Source: Pullichristensenella excrementipullorum
GTDB lineage: Bacteria > Bacillota > Clostridia > Christensenellales > Aristaeellaceae
Assembly (NCBI GenBank): GCA_018713365.1
Contig: DVOU01000029.1
Span: 1 to 64,000, forward strand
Direction: 5' to 3'
Length of the DNA stretch: 64,000 nt
In this document: piece after piece, positions 49,332 through 57,415 of the stretch
Layout: every line of letters begins with the position of its first letter
How positions within the stretch are numbered: position 1 is the stretch's first letter
Translations under genes and position numbers: made by a program
Notes under the pieces: model-generated
What the model was told of the DNA's origin: nothing
Seen by the model: the letters and a program-made list of their open reading frames with translations, nothing else
Database searches by the model: none

Positions 49332-50507
49332 ATGCGTCGGAAGCGGGTGACCGGAAGGTTCTATATCTTCCTGTTGGCGATCGTTGTTATCGCCTTTCTC
49401 ATCGTTCGCCCGCATCTTTCCTTCGGCACGCGGGAGATCACCATCGAGCCCGGCTCGGCCTCCTACTCGCGCAGCACCGACGCGGTCATCATCCGCGATG
49501 AGACAGTGTTTTCCTCCGGCACCATCGCCCGCGTGGAATACGTGGCCATGGAAAACACGCTTTTGAACGAGGGCGACACCATCGCCTACCTCTACTCCAC
49601 CGGCTATTCGGAAAGCGAACTGGAACGGCTGGAAGAGGTGCGCGCCAACATACAGGCCTACCACAAGACCATCCTCAACAACATCGTGGACACGGACCTG
49701 GAGAGGCTGGACCGCATCGTGGACATGAAGGCGCTGGAACTGAAGGCTCTGGTGACGCACCAGACCTCCGGCGATCTGCTCTCGCTCACGCGGCAGCTGG
49801 AGTCCGCCATGGTGGACCGGCAGGATTACATGCGCGCCAACCAGCGCGAGGATTTGAACTTAAACCGCCTCTACCAGAGCGAAAGCACGCGCATGAACTC
49901 CATCGCCTCCTGGCGCACGGAGGCCACCGCCGAGGCGGAGGGCGTCGTTTCCTTCTACACCGACGGCTACGAAAACGCCCTCACGCCCGATTCGCTGGAG
50001 GCGCTCACGCCCGAGGACATCCGCGCCGTCATCGCCGGATCGCCGCTGGGCGAAACTTCCTCCCGGCAGACCAACATCTACCGTCTGGTGGATCAGGACA
50101 CGTGGTACGTGGCCATCCTCACCGACGGGCAGAGCTGGAACCCGGTGCTGGATCAGGAGTATTATTTGCAGTTCGAGGGCTTTGAGGACCTTGTGTACAC
50201 CGCCAGAGTCACGCGCGTGCAGAAGATCGACAACGATGTGCTGGCCGTGTTCCTCGTGGAGGACCCGATGGGGCCGATGATCTACCAGCGCAGCGGCCGC
50301 GTGACGCTCAACAGCGAGCTTTCCGGCCTCTCGGTGCTTTCCGAGGCGCTGGCGGACCAGAACGGGCAGGCGGGCGTGTGGCTGTTTGACGTGCCGGGCG
50401 GCACCTTCGTGCCCGTGGACGTACTCTCCAACGACGGGAGCCGGGCACTCATCCAGCCGCTGGCGGAGGGTGCGCTCGAAGTGGGCGACGTGCTGCTGGT
50501 CAAGTAG
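49332..50507 (+). CDS. HlyD-family membrane-anchored adaptor protein
   Basis: A 391-aa protein with a basic start (MRRKRVTGRF), one membrane helix (about 10-28) and a large outside part. It has a lipoyl-like segment (VIIRDETVFSSGTIARVEYV, ENTLLNEGDTIAYLYS), a long coiled-coil region (about 95-180) and a beta-rich C-terminal half ending GALEVGDVLLVK. This is the layout of HlyD/MacA adaptors, but no exporter gene is nearby. Homologues precede yggS-sepF in many Clostridia, which suggests a link to division or envelope work. The ATG at 49332 is chosen over a frame open to 49224 because a GGAGCGAGGAAG ribosome site precedes it. Confidence 0.8.
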   Translation: MRRKRVTGRFYIFLLAIVVIAFLIVRPHLSFGTREITIEPGSASYSRSTDAVIIRDETVFSSGTIARVEYVAMENTLLNEGDTIAYLYSTGYSESELERLEEVRANIQAYHKTILNNIVDTDLERLDRIVDMKALELKALVTHQTSGDLLSLTRQLESAMVDRQDYMRANQREDLNLNRLYQSESTRMNSIASWRTEATAEAEGVVSFYTDGYENALTPDSLEALTPEDIRAVIAGSPLGETSSRQTNIYRLVDQDTWYVAILTDGQSWNPVLDQEYYLQFEGFEDLVYTARVTRVQKIDNDVLAVFLVEDPMGPMIYQRSGRVTLNSELSGLSVLSEALADQNGQAGVWLFDVPGGTFVPVDVLSNDGSRALIQPLAEGALEVGDVLLVK

Positions 50508-50516
50508 GAGAAGGAT

Positions 50517-51200
50517 ATGGAACGCGAGATATTGGAGAAGAACCTGCGCGAGGTGCGCGCGCGGCTGGACGAGGCCTCCCGGCGCTGGGGGCATGTGGAC
50601 ATCTGCGCCGTGACCAAGACGGTGGACGCGCAGACCATCAACCTGGCCTGCGAACTGGGCGTGCGCGTGATCGGCGAAAACCGCGTGCAGGAGCTGGCCG
50701 GGAAGTACGATCAGCTCGATGGGCGGCTGGAGCCCCATTTGATCGGCCATTTGCAGATCAACAAGGTCAAACAGGTCTTGCCGCTGGTAAAGATGATCCA
50801 GTCGCTCGACCGGCGCGAACTGCTTTACGAGATCGACCGCCGCGCGCAGGCCATGGGCATCACTATGCCGGTGCTGATACAGGTCAACATCGCCAAAGAG
50901 CCGCAGAAGTCCGGCGTGTATGAGGAAGATCTGGAAGCCTTCGTGCGCGAGGCGGCGAAACTTGGCGGCGTGCGCGTGCGGGGGCTGATGGCCATCATGC
51001 CTCTGGTGGACGACCCGGAAGAAGTGCGGCCCTGCTTCCGCCGCATGCGGGCGTGGTTCGACCGTTTGCGCGAAGCGGACATACCGGGCGCGCGGATGGA
51101 GATATTGTCCATGGGCATGACCGGCGACTACATCGTCGCCGCCGAGGAGGGCGCCACCATGGTGCGCCCCGGACGGGCGCTGTTCGGCGCCAGGATATAA
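50517..51200 (+). CDS. Pyridoxal-phosphate homeostasis protein (YggS/YlmE)
   Basis: A 227-aa PLP-binding TIM-barrel protein with AVTKTVDAQTINLACELGV carrying the PLP lysine, IGENRVQELAGKY, PHLIGHLQINKVKQVL and LSMGMTGDYIVAAEEGATMVRPGRALFG. It keeps PLP and amino-acid pools balanced and has no known enzyme activity. It lies 9 nt after the HlyD-like gene and 14 nt before sepF. Confidence 0.96.
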   Translation: MEREILEKNLREVRARLDEASRRWGHVDICAVTKTVDAQTINLACELGVRVIGENRVQELAGKYDQLDGRLEPHLIGHLQINKVKQVLPLVKMIQSLDRRELLYEIDRRAQAMGITMPVLIQVNIAKEPQKSGVYEEDLEAFVREAAKLGGVRVRGLMAIMPLVDDPEEVRPCFRRMRAWFDRLREADIPGARMEILSMGMTGDYIVAAEEGATMVRPGRALFGARI

Positions 51201-51214
51201 CAGGAGGGATCGCT

Positions 51215-51805
51215 ATGGCTCGCAAGCAGGGCGGCGTCAATAAATTTCTCAACTTCATCGGTCTGGTGGACGACGAGCCGCAGAGGGCTGCGGACGACTA
51301 CGGCGACAACTACGGTCGCCCCTCGACCTATGTGCCCCGGCAGCAGCGCTCGCGCACGGAGGACACCCGCCGTCGCACCATCGTCAAGGACGAGCGCGGC
51401 CGCTACGGCGCCGACCACTATGGCTCCACGCGCGTGACGCCGCCCGCTTCGCGGCGCACTTCGTCCTCCGGGTACGACTACAACTACGTGCCGCGCGAGG
51501 CGCGTTCCAGCTATGAGCCGTCCTCCGCGCGCGCGGGGCGTTCCCAGCGCCAGCGCACGCTGATGTGTTCGCTGAACACGCTGGAGGACTGCTGCGACGT
51601 CATCGACAGCCTCATCGCCGGCAACGTGGTGGTGCTGACGCTGGACGACATCGACCCCAAGCTCACCCAGCGCGCCATCGACACGCTTTCCGGCGCGGTG
51701 TTCGCCCTGAACGCCACCATCCGCAAGGCGTCCGACCGCACCTATGTGCTTGCGCCCAGCACCGTGGAAGTCAACGAGACCTACGATGTGGAGCGGAGGT
51801 TCTAA
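51215..51805 (+). CDS. sepF: Cell-division protein SepF
   Basis: A 196-aa protein. The amphipathic N-terminus (KQGGVNKFLNFIGLVDDE) is the membrane anchor. A Tyr/Arg/Ser-rich linker (about 25-110) is followed by the SepF core (LNTLEDCCDVIDSLIAGNVVVLTLDDIDPKLTQRAIDTLSGAVFAL), which binds FtsZ and forms rings. The ATG at 51215 has GGAGGGAT before it. Confidence 0.95.
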   Translation: MARKQGGVNKFLNFIGLVDDEPQRAADDYGDNYGRPSTYVPRQQRSRTEDTRRRTIVKDERGRYGADHYGSTRVTPPASRRTSSSGYDYNYVPREARSSYEPSSARAGRSQRQRTLMCSLNTLEDCCDVIDSLIAGNVVVLTLDDIDPKLTQRAIDTLSGAVFALNATIRKASDRTYVLAPSTVEVNETYDVERRF

Positions 51806-51808
51806 GGC

Positions 51809-52108
51809 ATGACGATCTACGCCGTCTTTGAGGCGGTGCGGCTGTTTCTGCGCATCCTCAGCGCCGCCATCTTCATCTACTGGCTGTTGACGCTTCTGCG
51901 CTTCAACAACCGCTTTGTGGAAATTCTGGCCAAGTTCATCTACCCGTTCGTGCGCCCCTTTCGCCGCCCGGCCATGTGGGTGATGCGGCGCACGGGGCTG
52001 CCGTTTGATTTCACGCTGTGGTTTGCGATGATCGGCATCAACATCGTCAGCGAGCTGTTGTGGAGCCTTGTATATGTGCGCATCTGCCTTCCGCTGGGCC
52101 TCTACTGA
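51809..52108 (+). CDS. YggT-family membrane protein (YlmG)
   Basis: A 99-aa protein with two membrane helices and the conserved NNRFVEILAKFIYPFVRPFRR loop. It is always found between sepF and ylmH in Firmicutes and is linked to division-site or osmotic functions. It starts 3 nt after the sepF stop. Confidence 0.93.
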   Translation: MTIYAVFEAVRLFLRILSAAIFIYWLLTLLRFNNRFVEILAKFIYPFVRPFRRPAMWVMRRTGLPFDFTLWFAMIGINIVSELLWSLVYVRICLPLGLY

Positions 52109-52110
52109 CC

Positions 52111-52845
52111 ATGGAGATGGAGGAAAAGCGCCTGCGGGAACTGGCCCTGCGCGCCGCGCATACCGGCAGCCCTGCATATACGCGCTTTCTCGAAGCGCCC
52201 ATGGAAAACGCCTGCCGCGCCGCGGCCAACTCCGCCGGCTGCGAAGTGGCCTTTGATGGCGGCTGGGAGGGCGCGGAGCGCCGCGTGGCGGGGTTTTATA
52301 CCGGCGACAGTGGGGAGCTTTCCTTCCCCATCCGCCGCCTGCGCATCGACTGGAACGCGCGCTACGCCTCCATCGGGCATCGGGACATCCTCGGCGCGCT
52401 GATGGGGCTGGGCATCGAACGCGAAACGCTGGGCGACATCGCCATGCTCCGGGAGGGCGCGCTGCTTTTTGTCCACGAGGACATCGCGGACTACGTGGCC
52501 GCGAATCTGGAAAGCTGCGGCCGCGCGAAGGTGCGCATTTCCTCCTGCGGGGAGGAGGTCGCGCCGCCGGAGCCGGAGGGGACGCTTGTGTACCGCACCG
52601 TGCCTTCGGAGCGGCTGGACGCCGTGCTTGCCGCCGCCTGCGACCTTTCCCGGCAAAAGGCGCAGGAGATGATCCGCGCCGAACTTGTCAAGGTCGATCA
52701 CGCCGTGGAAACGCGCGCGGACGCGCATTTGGAGGCGGGCAGCCTCGTCTCCGCGCGCGGGCTGGGGCGCTTTTGCGTGCGGGAAGTGACCGGGCTTACG
52801 CGCAAGGGGCGCGTGGGGCTGCGCCTGTTTGTGTATGGAAAGTGA
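52111..52845 (+). CDS. S4-domain RNA-binding protein YlmH
   Basis: A 244-aa protein. A YlmH N-terminal domain (FPIRRLRIDWNARYASIGHRD, DILGALMGLGIERETLGDI) is followed by an S4 RNA-binding domain (SERLDAVLAAACDLSRQKAQ, about 172-230). YlmH is known as a ribosome-associated rescue factor in B. subtilis. It starts 2 nt after the yggT stop; there is a second in-frame ATG two codons later. Confidence 0.93.
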   Translation: MEMEEKRLRELALRAAHTGSPAYTRFLEAPMENACRAAANSAGCEVAFDGGWEGAERRVAGFYTGDSGELSFPIRRLRIDWNARYASIGHRDILGALMGLGIERETLGDIAMLREGALLFVHEDIADYVAANLESCGRAKVRISSCGEEVAPPEPEGTLVYRTVPSERLDAVLAAACDLSRQKAQEMIRAELVKVDHAVETRADAHLEAGSLVSARGLGRFCVREVTGLTRKGRVGLRLFVYGK

Positions 52846-52951
52846 AGAAAATTCTACTTTTCCCTACGGGGGAAGGATATTCATACCCCATGGCGAATAC
52901 CGAAGAGAGAACGACCGCGCCTTGCGCGCTGCAACGAAAGGGAGAGAAAAC

Positions 52952-53527
52952 ATGCCGATCAGTGTCAAGGATATTCAGGAAAAAGAGTTCAGCAGGCAGA
53001 AGCGGGACGGCTACAACATCGAAGAAGTCGATGATTTTCTCGATGAGATCTCCGACCAGCTGAGCGTACTCATCCGCGAGAACATGGCGCTGGCCGAGCA
53101 GGTCAAGGCGCTGCAGGCCGAGAACGAGAAGCTCGAAGCCAGCGCCAGCGCGCCCGCGCCCGCCGCCGCGGAGCCGACCCCCGCGCCCATCCCCGCGCCG
53201 GTGGAGGCCGTTTCCAGCGACGAGCCGGCCTACGACGAGCCGAGCTACTTCAAAAACCTCCAGCTGACGCTGCGCGACACGCTCATCAACGCCCAGCGCA
53301 TCGCCGACGAGACCGTGGCCGAGGCCCGCAAGAAGGCGCAGGAAGTCATCACCGGCGCTGAGGAACAGGCCGCCACCACCGTTTCCAACGCCAAGGCGGA
53401 GGCCGAGAGCGTCAAGGCCGAGGCGGACAACATCCGCAAGACCATCGCCACCTACCGCGCCAACTTCCGCCGTCTGGTGGAGGGACAGGTGCAGGTACTC
53501 AAGGAGACCGATTCGCTGTTTGACTGA
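52952..53527 (+). CDS. divIVA: DivIVA-family division/polarity protein
   Basis: A 191-aa protein. The N-terminal membrane-sensing domain (ISVKDIQEKEFSRQKRDGYN, then EEVDDFLDEISDQL) is followed by a coiled coil, a Pro/Ala-rich hinge (about 66-95) and a second long coiled coil (NAQRIADETVAEARKKAQEV). It marks curved membranes at division sites and poles. The ATG at 52952 has AAAGGGAGAG before it. It is the last gene of the division cluster before a terminator. Confidence 0.94.
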   Translation: MPISVKDIQEKEFSRQKRDGYNIEEVDDFLDEISDQLSVLIRENMALAEQVKALQAENEKLEASASAPAPAAAEPTPAPIPAPVEAVSSDEPAYDEPSYFKNLQLTLRDTLINAQRIADETVAEARKKAQEVITGAEEQAATTVSNAKAEAESVKAEADNIRKTIATYRANFRRLVEGQVQVLKETDSLFD

Positions 53528-53545
53528 TCTTCGGCGGACGGCTTC

Positions 53546-53596
53546 GCGGGGCGGCGCGCGGGGAGAGCTTTTCCCGCCGCGCCGCCCCGCGCCTTT
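53546..53596 (+). terminator. Terminator after divIVA
   Basis: A perfect 13-bp GC-only stem (53546-53558 with 53578-53590), plus an inner GGGA/TCCC-type pairing, followed by GCCTTTG. The T tract is short, but the stem is very stable. Confidence 0.75.
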
Positions 53597-53646
53597 GTAT
53601 AGCGCGCTTTCCCGGCGGGGAAACTCTGCCAAAGGGGGCGCGCGGC

Positions 53647-53919
53647 GTGGAGGAAAAGCTGCTTCGTCAAATGGAAAAGCTGCTGGGAACGCTGGAACGC
53701 ATGCGGCTGGACGAGTATGTGGAACATATTTCCAGCCGCAAGCGTCTCATTTGGGAAAACCTGCTCTACGGCATGGCGCGCGGCTTCGGCTTCACGCTGG
53801 GGTTTGCCGTGCTGGCGGCGCTGTGCGCCGTGGTGCTGAAAAACATGGTGGTAGAGAATATACCCGTCATCGGCGGGTTCCTCGCGGAGGTCATCAATGC
53901 GATTGAGGCAAGGATGTAG
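53647..53919 (+). CDS. DUF5665-type small membrane protein
   Basis: A 90-aa protein with an amphipathic N-terminal half (MEKLLGTLERMRLDEYVEHI) and one membrane helix (GFTLGFAVLAALCAVVLKNM), then NIPVIGGFLAEVI. It matches the layout of DUF5665, whose role is unknown. The start is GTG at 53647 with an AAAGGGGG site. Its last 23 nt overlap lspA in another frame, so the two are co-expressed. Confidence 0.8.
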   Translation: MEEKLLRQMEKLLGTLERMRLDEYVEHISSRKRLIWENLLYGMARGFGFTLGFAVLAALCAVVLKNMVVENIPVIGGFLAEVINAIEARM

Positions 53920-54361
53920 GCTGTTCTGGGTGGCGCTGATCGCCTTTGTCCTCGACCGGGCCACGAAGGTCTGGTCCTTGACGCTCACGGGCGGCGCGGA
54001 GGCCGTGCCCGGGCTTCTCAACTTTCAGCCGGTGCGCAATTACGGGGCGGCTTTCGGCGTGTTTGCCGGCAGGCAGGGGCTTTTGAGCGCGCTGGTGCTG
54101 CTTTTGTGCGCGGCGGTGCTGTTTCTGCTGCTGCGCTTTGCGCGCATGCCCGTGAGCGCGCGCGTGGGGCTGTGGCTGATCTTCGCCGGGGGGCTTTCCA
54201 ACCTCTACGACCGGCTGCGCTACGGCTACGTGATCGACTTTCTGGAGCTGGGCTTTATCCGCTTCCCGGTGTTCAACGTGGCCGACGTGTGCATCGTCAT
54301 TGGCTGCGCGCTGACGTTCATCGCCGTGTTGCGCATGGAGGGGGGCAAAAAGCGTGGCTGA
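53897..54361 (+). CDS. lspA: Lipoprotein signal peptidase
   Basis: A 154-aa four-helix membrane aspartyl protease that removes the signal peptide from diacylglyceryl-modified prolipoproteins. Both catalytic blocks are present: GGLSNLYDRLRYGYVIDF (Asp114) and FPVFNVADVCIV (Asp130). NYGAAFGVF is the usual conserved second block. It overlaps the DUF5665 gene by 23 nt and the pseudouridine synthase gene by 8 nt. Confidence 0.96.
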   Translation: MRLRQGCRLFWVALIAFVLDRATKVWSLTLTGGAEAVPGLLNFQPVRNYGAAFGVFAGRQGLLSALVLLLCAAVLFLLLRFARMPVSARVGLWLIFAGGLSNLYDRLRYGYVIDFLELGFIRFPVFNVADVCIVIGCALTFIAVLRMEGGKKRG

Positions 54362-55271
54362 CGGGTTCTGCTGGCGCGTGGAGGAGGAAGGCGCCGGGGC
54401 GCGGCTGGACGCTTACATAACGGAGCGCACGGAATTGACGCGCTCGCGCGTGGCCGCCCTCATCGAGGAAGGGCAGGCGCTTGTCAACGGCAGGGCGGCG
54501 GGCAAGGCCGGCGTGCGCCTGCGCGCGGGCGACGAGGTGCGCCTTTGCGTGCCCGAGGCGCGCGAGACGAGCGTGGAGGCGCAGGACATCGACCTGCGCG
54601 TGGTCTACGAGGACAGCGACCTGGCCGTGGTCTTCAAGCCCTCGGGCATGGTCGTGCATCCGGCGGCGGGCAACCCGGACGGCACGCTGGTCAACGCCCT
54701 GCTCTACCATCTGGACGGCCTTTCCGGCATCGGCGGCGAGAAGCGGCCCGGGCTGGTACACCGCATCGACAAGGACACCTCCGGGCTTCTGCTGGTGGCC
54801 AAGAACGACCGCGCCCATGTGGCGCTGGCGGAGCAGATCAGGGAACACTCGGTGGAGCGCGCCTATCTGGCCATCTGCATCGGCCATTTCAAGGAGGACA
54901 TGGGCGTGGTGGACGCGCCCATTGCCCGCCACCCCACCGACCGCAAGAAGATGGCCATCCGCGAGGGCGGGCGGCGGGCGGTGACGCACTGGCGCGTGCT
55001 GGAGGAGCTGCGCGGGGCGACGTACATCGAGGCGCGGCTGGAGACCGGGCGCACGCATCAAATTCGCGTACACATGGCCTCGCTGGGCCACCCCGTATTG
55101 GGCGACCCGGTGTACGGGCCAAAGAGATCGCCGTATCCCGTGACCGGCGGGCAGCTTCTGCACGCGGCGGTCATCGGCTTTGACCACCCGGTAAGCGGCG
55201 AGCGCATGCGCTTCGAGGCCCCGCCCGAGCCGCGATTTTTAACATGGCTCGAACGCCTGAAAATGCGTTGA
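54354..55271 (+). CDS. RluA/RluD-family 23S rRNA pseudouridine synthase
   Basis: A 305-aa enzyme. An N-terminal S4 domain (GARLDAYITERTELTRSRVAAL) is followed by the synthase domain with the catalytic motif HRIDKDTSGLLLVAKN, the Asp of which attacks the uridine, and the late ETGRTHQIRVHMASLGHPVLGDPVYG. The GTG start at 54354 has GGAGGGGGG about 8 nt upstream. lspA followed by rluD is a common Firmicute pair. Confidence 0.94.
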   Translation: MADGFCWRVEEEGAGARLDAYITERTELTRSRVAALIEEGQALVNGRAAGKAGVRLRAGDEVRLCVPEARETSVEAQDIDLRVVYEDSDLAVVFKPSGMVVHPAAGNPDGTLVNALLYHLDGLSGIGGEKRPGLVHRIDKDTSGLLLVAKNDRAHVALAEQIREHSVERAYLAICIGHFKEDMGVVDAPIARHPTDRKKMAIREGGRRAVTHWRVLEELRGATYIEARLETGRTHQIRVHMASLGHPVLGDPVYGPKRSPYPVTGGQLLHAAVIGFDHPVSGERMRFEAPPEPRFLTWLERLKMR

Positions 55272-55296
55272 CAGGGGCGGGAAAATCGCTTATAAT
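55268..55296 (+). promoter_or_regulatory. Consensus sigma-A promoter upstream of mgtE
   Basis: Perfect TTGACA (55268-55273), 17 nt, perfect TATAAT (55291-55296). The -35 box overlaps the stop codon of the upstream gene. Transcription would start near 55303, leaving a leader of about 247 nt before mgtE. Confidence 0.9.
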
Positions 55297-55302
55297 GAAC
55301 GT

Positions 55303-55549
55303 GACCTATCAAAAAAGGAGGTGGACGGGTGTGGACGAATGCGGAGGAAGTAGTTGGAAACGGGGCGTTTGGGCCGCGCGCGTCCGCTGACCCATCGCTT
55401 CATTTCCCCAAAAATTTCTTCTGCACATGGGCGTCGCCTGAACGGGGCGGACGCCTTGGGGCTTTGTCTGTTTCGGCGGCCCCTGCACACATGGGACGCC
55501 GCCCGCACAGGGCGGAGGCCCGCTTTGCGATGCGAAAGGAGTGAGGGAA
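55303..55549 (+). promoter_or_regulatory. Long structured leader of mgtE, unclassified
   Basis: The leader holds two related stem-loop units, at about 55422-55456 and 55484-55520. Each begins TGCACA(CA)TGGG and folds around GCC/GGGCGG. An AAAAAAGGAGGTGG site at 55312-55325 precedes a GTG (55329) that opens a 71-codon frame ending at 55544, 5 nt before the mgtE ATG. It does not match the M-box magnesium riboswitch pattern (no GTGAGGCTCC block). A leader-peptide or new RNA-switch mechanism is possible, but neither is shown. Confidence 0.4.
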
Positions 55550-56542
55550 ATGTTCATCATGGACGAAATTCGCGAGAACACCGCGGGCGCGATCATGACG
55601 CCCGAATTTGTCCGCCTGCGCGAAGGCACGAGCGTGCGCGAGGCCATCCGCGCCGTGCGCGCCTCGGGGCTGGACAGCGACGCGCTGTACACGCTCTTCA
55701 TCACCGACCAGGAGGGGCGGCTCAAGGGCACGCTGGAGATGCGCACGCTGCTGGCCGCGCCGGGCGACGAGGCCGTGGAGGCGCTGATGGCCACGGCCTT
55801 CACCGCCGTGGCCATGGACGAAGACCAGCAGGAGGCGGCGCGCCTGGTGCGCAAATACGACCTGATCAGCCTGCCCGTGACCGACCGGGAGGGGCGGCTG
55901 GTGGGCGCGATCGGCGTCAACAGCATCGTGGACGTCATCGAGGAAGAGGACACGGAGGACTTCGAGCGCATGGCCGCGCTGGTGCCCGGCGAGGGCGGCT
56001 ACAAAACTTCCAGCGTGTGGACGCTGGCATGGCACCGGCTGCCGTGGCTGCTGATCCTCATGGCCTCGGCGGTGTTGTGCGCCAAACTCATACAGCATTA
56101 CGAAGAACTTCTGCTGCTCTCGGCACTGGGCGGCGTGGTGATGAGCAACATACCGATGCTGATGGACACGGGCGGCAACGCCGGTTCGCAGTCCTCCACG
56201 CTGATCATCCGCGCCATGGCGCTGGGCGACATGACGGCGCGGGACGACGTTGTGGCGCTGGGCAAGGAACTGCTGACTTCTCTTCTGTGCGGCGTGGGGC
56301 TGGGCGCGGTCAACTTTGCCCGCATGCTGCTCATCTCCCGGGACACGGCGCTGGAGGCGGGCGTCATTTCGCTGGCGGTGTGCCTGACCGTCATCGCCGC
56401 CAACGCCATCGGCTGCGTGCTGCCAATGCTGGCGCGGCGGCTGCGCCTCGACCCGGCGCTGATGGCCGGGCCGCTGCTGACCACCATCGTGGACATACTG
56501 GGGCTGATCATCGTCTTCGCGCTGGTGACGGCGCTGGTGTGA
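55550..56542 (+). CDS. mgtE: MgtE-family Mg2+ transporter lacking the N domain
   Basis: A 330-aa protein. Two CBS domains (about 15-135, with TPEFVRLREGTSVREAIRAV and MATAFTAVAMDEDQQEAARL) lead straight into the membrane part with about five helices. The family pore block MDTGGNAGSQSSTLIIRAMALGD and the late PLLTTIVDILGLI are intact. Normal MgtE has a helical N domain of about 130 residues before the CBS pair that helps gate the channel; it is missing here. The ATG at 55550 has AAAGGAG 8 nt upstream. Confidence 0.9.
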   Translation: MFIMDEIRENTAGAIMTPEFVRLREGTSVREAIRAVRASGLDSDALYTLFITDQEGRLKGTLEMRTLLAAPGDEAVEALMATAFTAVAMDEDQQEAARLVRKYDLISLPVTDREGRLVGAIGVNSIVDVIEEEDTEDFERMAALVPGEGGYKTSSVWTLAWHRLPWLLILMASAVLCAKLIQHYEELLLLSALGGVVMSNIPMLMDTGGNAGSQSSTLIIRAMALGDMTARDDVVALGKELLTSLLCGVGLGAVNFARMLLISRDTALEAGVISLAVCLTVIAANAIGCVLPMLARRLRLDPALMAGPLLTTIVDILGLIIVFALVTALV

Positions 56543-56545
56543 AAA

Positions 56546-56579
56546 GGCGCTCCCTCGCGTTTTGCGGGGGAGCGCTTTT
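56546..56579. terminator. Bidirectional terminator between mgtE and the alkyltransferase-like gene
   Basis: An 8-bp stem GCGCTCCC (56547-56554) with GGGAGCGC (56568-56575), flanked by AAAA on the left and TTTT on the right, so it can end transcripts from both directions. Both genes stop within 5 nt of it. Confidence 0.88.
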
Positions 56580-56868
56580 ATAACCAGCGGCAGGCGGCCA
56601 TATCCACGCGGCCGTCGGGAAGAAAGGATACGCCCTCGTCTTCCAGCATCCTGCGGCGCAGTTCGGGGTCGCCGCCCGCGGCGAGGGAGCCGTCCTGTTT
56701 GACCACCCGCTGCCACGGCAGTTCCGGCGGGCAGAAGCGCATGGCGCGGCCCACCTCCCGCGCAGCGCGGGGGCGGCAAAGCACGCGGGCGATCTGGCCG
56801 TAGGAGATGACCTTGCCGCGCGGTATCTGGGAAACGATGCCGTAGACCTGCTGGTAAAAGGCGTTCAT
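56578..56868 (-). CDS. Alkyltransferase-like protein (ATL), no active-site cysteine
   Basis: A 96-aa protein of the MGMT/Ogt DNA-binding domain family. The helix-turn-helix part (GKVISYGQIARVLCRPRAAREVGRAM) is normal. In place of the methyl-accepting PCHRV it has PWQRV, with Trp for Cys, which is the mark of ATL proteins. ATLs bind O6-alkylguanine and pass it to nucleotide excision repair rather than repairing it. The ATG at 56868 is preceded by GGAGGAC. Confidence 0.92.
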   Translation of the reverse strand: MNAFYQQVYGIVSQIPRGKVISYGQIARVLCRPRAAREVGRAMRFCPPELPWQRVVKQDGSLAAGGDPELRRRMLEDEGVSFLPDGRVDMAACRWL

Positions 56869-56944
56869 TTGTCCTCCGTATGGAAAAGGGCGGAGAAACT
56901 CGTCTCCGCCCTTCCGGCTTCCGATACGCCCCAAAGGGCGTCGG

Positions 56945-57253
56945 TCACTCCTCGTCATCCTCCTCGTCGTCCTCAAAGAGGCCGTTCTGGACGATCTCGA
57001 TGAGCTTGTCCGCCAGCTCTTCGGCGACCGGCACAAATTCCTCCTGATCGTCGCCCACGGCCACGACCTCCATGATGTAGGCGTCGCGCTGATGCTCTTC
57101 ATCGCACTCGTCGCACCCACATTCGCCGTCCTCGTCTACCTCCGCCAACAGAGCGTATTCCTTACCCTCGTAGAAGAAATAATCGAGCACCTCCATGGTG
57201 ATCTCATTGCCCTCATCATCCTCAAAGACGACGAGATCCAATTCCTCATCCAT
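56945..57253 (-). CDS. DUF1292 protein with a CxCxxC insert
   Basis: A 102-aa acidic protein of the YrzB/DUF1292 family (VVFEDDEGNEITMEVLDYFFYEGKEYALL). The middle holds ECGCDECDEEH, a small cysteine cluster that could bind metal and is not in most family members. It ends in a run of acidic residues. DUF1292 has no known function. It is transcribed alone. Confidence 0.88.
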   Translation of the reverse strand: MDEELDLVVFEDDEGNEITMEVLDYFFYEGKEYALLAEVDEDGECGCDECDEEHQRDAYIMEVVAVGDDQEEFVPVAEELADKLIEIVQNGLFEDDEEDDEE

Positions 57254-57415
57254 TTTCGCACGCTCCTTTCTTCAGTGTATTGAACGGGCCCCGCCCATTC
57301 GCCACTATTATACCCGCTGGCCGGGAAAAAATCAACCGGCATTTATGGCTTTGGGGCTACAAAATCGCGGCGGGACGTGGTACAATAGAGGAAGTTCCAG
57401 AAAGGTGGAAAGACG

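Noticed and set aside
55303..55549. M-box (ykoK) magnesium riboswitch before mgtE
   Set aside because: The conserved GTGAGGCTCC and GCTGCTGCCC blocks are not present, so only an unclassified leader is reported.
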